8,104 nt of DNA from contig JAGHSU010000036.1 in the NCBI GenBank assembly GCA_018065685.1, forward strand, positions 1 to 8,104, read 5' to 3'. The translations under genes were made by a program, and so were the position numbers. Of the stretch, positions 5,897-8,104 are shown in pieces. Under the pieces are notes generated by a model. That model was not told where the DNA came from. It saw only the letters and a program-made list of their open reading frames with translations, and ran no database searches. Source of the stretch: Candidatus Methanocorpusculum equi. GTDB taxonomy: Archaea; Halobacteriota; Methanomicrobia; Methanomicrobiales; Methanocorpusculaceae. The number at the start of each line of letters is the position of its first letter. Position 1 is the stretch's first letter.

Positions 5897-7125
5897 ATGC
5901 TAAGTCTCATCCTCGGAACACTCGCAGGCTGCATCTTAGGCTGCATCTCGGGAATCATTCCGGGGATTCACTCAAATACCATAGCGGGTCTTGCGGCGGC
6001 GTTTGCGGTACCTCTCGGGTTCGTTTTCGGCGTGGAGGGTGTCTGCTGCATGATAGTAAGTACGATGGTCGTCCATACGTTTCTGGATTGTATCCCCTCG
6101 ACCTTCATCGGCGTCCCTGACCCGGACACGGTGCTCTCAGTTCTTCCCGCGCACCGGATGTATCTGGAAGGACACGGGGAGGCAGCGGTCAGAATTTCAG
6201 CACTCGGCAGTCTTTTCGGCTTTGTTTTCTGCCTTCCGGTCTTTGCACTGTTTTATTATGTGCTCCCTCAGTTTCAGGGAAGCATCGACTGGGTCATCGG
6301 TCTGGTAATTCTGCTCGCATCTGTAATGCTCATTGTTTTTTCAAAAACCCCGCTCTGGTCCCTCCTTATCTTCCTGGTCTGCGGGGTTCTTGGTGTCTTT
6401 TCGATGTATTTTTCCTATCTTTCATTCGGGGTATTCGGAAGCGGGGGGTGCTTCTTCCGCTCCTCTCGGGTCTGTTCGGAATACCTGTGCTTCTTTTCGC
6501 GATTACCCGGGCAGGGACGGTTGTGCCCCAGAAATACGAGGGTCTTGGAACAAACTGGCGTGAGATTGCGGCATCGACCGCAAAAGGAACTGCTGCAGGA
6601 GCGATTGTGGGGTGGCTTCCGGGCTTTTCGAGCGGAATTGCGAATGCAATCCTTTCTATCAGGAAAAAAGGGGTTGATTTTGAGGCCGGAAGACCGCACG
6701 GCTATCTTCTCTCAACCTCTGCTGCAAACACTGCGAATGCTGTTCTCGGAATCGCCGCGCTTTATGCAGTTGGAAGGATGCGCTCGGGTTCAATGGCAGC
6801 TCTTGCCTCGTTTGACCTCCCGAACATCTTTCTGATGCTTGCGGCAGCAGGTGCCGCGGCTCTTTTCGGCTATTTTGCAACGGTCGCCCTTTCACGGAGC
6901 GGAAAACTGTTTGCGCGGATTAACCAGAAAGGGTTATCCGTCGCCGTTCTTATCTTTCTTGTTGTCCTGACGGCTCTGTTCTGCGGCCCGTTTGGACTGT
7001 TCATTCTTGTTCTGGCCTCTGCTGCGGGAATGGTCCCCGCGCTCCTCGGCATCTCGCGGCTGTACGGGATGGGAGTTATTATGATTCCTGTAATGCTTTT
7101 TACGCTGGGAATCCTGTCGTTTTAG
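5897..7125 (+). pseudogene. TctA/DUF112-type membrane permease, interrupted by a one-base frameshift at 6443-6448
   Basis: Two overlapping frames together encode one polytopic membrane protein of the tripartite tricarboxylate transporter permease (TctA/DUF112) superfamily. Frame one (from 5897: MLSLILGTLAGCILGCISG) has the family's glycine-rich GIIPGIHSNTIAGLAAA, then PSTFIGVPDPDTVLSVLPAH, RMYLEGHGEAAVRISALGS and hydrophobic helices. It stays family-like to FGVFGSGG at about residue 183. The family sequence then continues in another frame from 6448: VLLPLLSGLFGIPVLL, GAIVGWLPGFSSGIANAIL, TSAANTANAVLGIAALY and further helices to the stop at 7125. The switch is in G6 (6443-6448); one extra G would give a continuous 409-residue protein. 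Without correction, frame one runs to 6835 through about 129 non-family residues. Homopolymer sequencing error, recent mutation, slippage phase variation and programmed -1 frameshifting are all possible. I see no TctB or TctC partner. I start at 5897, not the in-frame ATG at 5837, because the extra 20 residues are charged and the TATA-like box lies between them. Confidence 0.8.
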
Positions 7126-7133
7126 CGGGGAGT

Positions 7134-7565
7134 TCAGAGTTTTGACTGAACCGCGCCGTGACTGTCCTGGTAGTGTCCGTTATATGCGGATTCCACTGTT
7201 CCTTCAACCGGATGGAGGAGCATCTGGACAACGCGCATCCCCCTGGTCACGGGAATGTCTTCAGGGCCGTGGTTTACCATACAAAGCGTCAGGTTCCCGT
7301 GAAAACCGGGGTCAATGTATCCTGCACCCAAAACAACGCCTTTTCTCCCGAATGAAGACCGTCCCCAGAGCGTTGCACAGAGGTCGTCCGGCAGCGAGAC
7401 AAACTCCATGGTGGGGACAAGCGTCAGTTCTCCTTTGCGGATAATAACATCTTCTGCAGCTCTCAGGTCGTAGGAGGAGGGCTGCAGTGATTCTTCTGCA
7501 AACGGTTCAATCCCAAGTGTTTTATCTGCTATCCGCGAGCGGATGATAGATGACGATAATACCAT
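7134..7565 (-). CDS. dut: Probable dUTP diphosphatase of the archaeal dCTP-deaminase-like family
   Basis: This 143-residue protein hydrolyses dUTP to dUMP and pyrophosphate if the assignment is right. It has the Dcd/dUTPase trimer fold: LQPSSYDLR (27-35), VPTMEFVSLPDDLCATLWGRSSFGRKG split over 50-76 with GRSS at 68-71, and GAGYIDPGFHG (80-90). NLTLCMVN (91-98), GMRVVQM (109-115) and the C-terminal YNGHYQDSHG (128-137) complete it. In dCTP deaminases the segment aligned with NLTLCMVN reads ..LE.., the Glu being the catalytic base for deamination; here it is Cys95, while the dUTPase-type Asp85 is kept. I therefore prefer dUTPase over dCTP deaminase, though automatic pipelines may label it dcd. 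The frame is open upstream through the tRNA-Arg gene, but MVLSSSIIRSRI at 7565 is the family start, with a TATA-like TTTTTTATC 23-31 nt before it. Confidence 0.85.
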   Translation of the reverse strand: MVLSSSIIRSRIADKTLGIEPFAEESLQPSSYDLRAAEDVIIRKGELTLVPTMEFVSLPDDLCATLWGRSSFGRKGVVLGAGYIDPGFHGNLTLCMVNHGPEDIPVTRGMRVVQMLLHPVEGTVESAYNGHYQDSHGAVQSKL

Positions 7566-7587
7566 GCTTAGATGTTGTTTTGGATGA

Positions 7588-7596
7588 GATAAAAAA
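7588..7596 (-). promoter_or_regulatory. TATA box of the dut gene
   Basis: Minus-strand TTTTTTATC is 23-31 nt before the ATG at 7565, indicating a leaderless mRNA that starts downstream of tRNA-Arg. The T-run, and the earlier TTTTT about 7 nt after the tRNA 3' end, could also help end the tRNA transcript. No Shine-Dalgarno is seen before the ATG. Confidence 0.45.
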
Positions 7597-7642
7597 GATA
7601 CGGTACAGAATCGTATGGTCTGGAGAAATCTGAAAAACGGTA

Positions 7643-7714
7643 CGGACCTGCCGGGGATCGAACCCGGTTCTTCGGGTTCGAAGCCCGAAAGGATATCCAC
7701 TACCCCACAAGTCC
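7643..7714 (-). tRNA. tRNA-Arg (anticodon TCG)
   Basis: A 72-nt tRNA whose acceptor GGACTTG pairs with CAGGTCC (one G-U pair) with discriminator G. The D arm contains GTAGTGGATA; the anticodon arm is TCGGG-CTTCGAA-CCCGA, giving anticodon TCG (reads CGA and related Arg codons). The variable loop is AGAA and the T arm is CCGGG-TTCGATC-CCCGG. The CCA end is not encoded. No intron is visible. TTTTT about 7 nt after the 3' end on the minus strand may serve as terminator. Confidence 0.95.
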
Positions 7715-7827
7715 ACTACCTATTCATTTGTCTTCCCTCTTTTTACGATTATCGGTCATGCCGCCCGCGGAGAGCAGCTGTCAGAACAGTTTCAGCACCG
7801 CGGAATCTGTTGTGCGCATGAGCGCGT

Positions 7828-7856
7828 AAAAAACCGCCTGAATCGGGCGTATTTTT
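7828..7856. terminator. Bidirectional terminator-like hairpin
   Basis: CGCC (7835-7838) pairs with GGCG (7846-7849), extended by a T-G pair, around a 5-nt loop. It is flanked by A6 on the left (T6 on the minus strand, 7828-7833) and by T5 on the right (7852-7856). It could end transcripts from either side, including minus-strand transcripts from the A/T-rich mer promoter or plus-strand readthrough toward mer. The stem is short and archaeal termination depends mainly on T-tracts, so confidence is modest. Confidence 0.4.
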
Positions 7857-7887
7857 ATGGGGGCTGAAAAGAAGCCAGAATTGAGGA

Positions 7888-7906
7888 GATTTTCCGGCTG
7901 AAAATC
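7888..7906. promoter_or_regulatory. Perfect 7-bp inverted repeat before the mer TATA box, candidate operator
   Basis: GATTTTC (7888-7894) and GAAAATC (7900-7906) are exact reverse complements separated by CGGCT. The dyad ends 2 bp before the TATA box, where it would overlap the TFB-recognition element. That position is typical of archaeal regulator sites that modulate TBP/TFB loading. The cognate regulator is unknown. Confidence 0.5.
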
Positions 7907-7908
7907 AT

Positions 7909-7918
7909 AATATATTTA
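7909..7918 (+). promoter_or_regulatory. TATA box of mer
   Basis: AATATATTTA is a near-consensus archaeal TATA box preceded by an A-rich element (AAAATCAT). With the usual 25-27 nt spacing transcription would start near 7940, giving a 5' leader of about 20 nt that contains the Shine-Dalgarno motif. It is the strongest-looking promoter in the window, fitting a highly expressed methanogenesis gene. Confidence 0.7.
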
Positions 7919-7944
7919 TGTTGAGGAGTAAAACCTTTTTATCT

Positions 7945-7950
7945 GAGGTG
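7945..7950 (+). promoter_or_regulatory. Ribosome binding site of mer
   Basis: GAGGTG lies 9 nt upstream of the mer ATG at 7960 and matches the archaeal anti-Shine-Dalgarno sequence well. It contrasts with the apparently leaderless genes elsewhere in the window and fixes the mer start. Confidence 0.8.
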
Positions 7951-7959
7951 TAAAGAACT

Positions 7960-8104
7960 ATGACTTACGGAATTGAATTCGTTCCTGGCAACGTAAACGT
8001 AAAGCAGGTCGTTAACTTCTGTAAACTTGCAGAGGCAAAAGACATTGACTATGCATGGATTACTAACCACTACAACAACAGACACTGCTACGCAGTATTA
8101 ACTG
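7960..8104 (+). CDS. mer: 5,10-methylene-tetrahydromethanopterin reductase (5' part only)
   Basis: This F420-dependent enzyme reduces methylene-H4MPT to methyl-H4MPT in the hydrogenotrophic pathway. It belongs to the bacterial-luciferase-like F420 superfamily (TIM barrel, cytoplasmic, usually about 320-330 residues). Only the first 48 residues are present: MTYGIEFVPG at the start, then KLAEAKDIDYAWITNHYNNR and HCYAVLT. Start MTYGIEFVPG and the YAWIT-x-HYNNR block are characteristic of methanogen Mer. Many homologues have Asp where this one has Asn36 in ITNHYNNR; that may be a lineage variant. A near-consensus TATA box and a Shine-Dalgarno motif precede it, suggesting strong expression. The gene continues beyond the right edge. 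Confidence 0.93.
   Translation, partial: MTYGIEFVPGNVNVKQVVNFCKLAEAKDIDYAWITNHYNNRHCYAVLT

Larger units (their letters stand above)
7862..7928 (+). repeat. Two short motifs repeated in alternation around the mer promoter
   Basis: GGCTGAAAA occurs at 7862-7870 and 7896-7904; TTGAGGAG occurs at 7881-7888 and 7921-7928. The order is A-B-A-B, so the block looks like an imperfect duplication in which the second copy carries the TATA box between A and B. They may be activator or repressor half-sites, or relics of a local duplication. Confidence 0.5.
7715..7959. other. Intergenic region between tRNA-Arg and mer, structured and repeat-bearing
   Basis: This 245-bp stretch has no credible protein gene on either strand. 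From left to right it holds a pair of CCGCGG hexamers (7765-7770 and 7798-7803) that could pair around an inner CTGT-CAGA-ACAG hairpin (7778-7789). Next come a GCGC-ATGA-GCGC hairpin (7814-7825), a two-sided terminator-like hairpin (7828-7856), alternating short direct repeats (7862-7928), a perfect dyad (7888-7906), the mer TATA box and the mer leader. The left half could be a small structured RNA or tRNA/antisense leader; I see no match to a known RNA family. Confidence 0.6.

Noticed and set aside
6451..6835. Out-of-frame C-terminus of the first tctA frame (…CFFRSSRVCSEYLC…)
   Set aside because: Arg/Cys-rich and unlike any membrane helix, while the alternative frame over the same bases is clearly the permease continuation; it is a frameshift product.
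7566..7700. 45-codon N-terminal extension of the dUTPase frame
   Set aside because: It reads through most of the tRNA-Arg gene and has no family similarity; the ATG at 7565 with its own TATA-like box gives the normal N-terminus.
1..8104. Search by eye for CRISPR arrays, insertion sequences, att sites or defence genes
   Set aside because: No regularly spaced repeats, terminal inverted repeats, transposase or integrase motifs were seen; tRNA genes here have no adjacent integrase or duplicated 3' end.

Overview
The window looks like ordinary core chromosome from a methanogenic archaeon, most likely of the order Methanomicrobiales and possibly close to Methanocorpusculum; I name that genus from general impression, not from a search. 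The evidence is a fragment of mer (F420-dependent methylene-tetrahydromethanopterin reductase, methanogenesis), mfnA (methanofuran/CoA precursor decarboxylase), archaeal-type SepF, archaeal ZPR1, an MCTS1-like PUA protein, an archaeal TruB/Cbf5, tRNAs without encoded CCA, and A/T-rich TATA boxes 25-32 nt upstream of several start codons (leaderless style).

Layout. Positions 1-5806 are read entirely from the minus strand. In transcription order, right to left, they hold: hemD (uroporphyrinogen-III synthase) directly abutting truB/cbf5 (pseudouridine synthase); a tRNA-Ser(GGA); an MCTS1-like PUA-domain protein; and a tight cluster sepF - zpr1 - rsm22-like methyltransferase - mfnA, the last gene running off the left edge. 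The cluster has gaps of 14 and 5 nt and a 34-nt overlap, so it is probably one transcript joining cell division, a translation-related zinc-finger chaperone, ribosome small-subunit maturation and cofactor synthesis.

From 5897 the plus strand carries a TctA/DUF112-type polytopic membrane protein whose reading frame is broken by one base in a run of six G (6443-6448). Both halves are otherwise well conserved. It converges, 8 nt apart, with a minus-strand gene of the dCTP-deaminase/dUTPase fold. That protein lacks the deaminase glutamate and is therefore better called an archaeal dUTPase. A tRNA-Arg(UCG) follows upstream on the minus strand.

The last gene, mer (plus strand, from 7960, incomplete), is preceded by the only sizeable non-coding stretch (7715-7959). 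It contains several small hairpins, a two-sided terminator-like element, a perfect 7-bp dyad ending 2 bp before a strong TATA box, and two short motifs repeated in alternation around that promoter.

I found no CRISPR array, insertion sequence, phage gene, toxin-antitoxin pair or defence system. The points most worth checking are the tctA frameshift, the mer upstream region, the Rsm22/METTL17-like protein with a candidate Fe-S cysteine set and long basic tail, and the Dcd-versus-dUTPase assignment.
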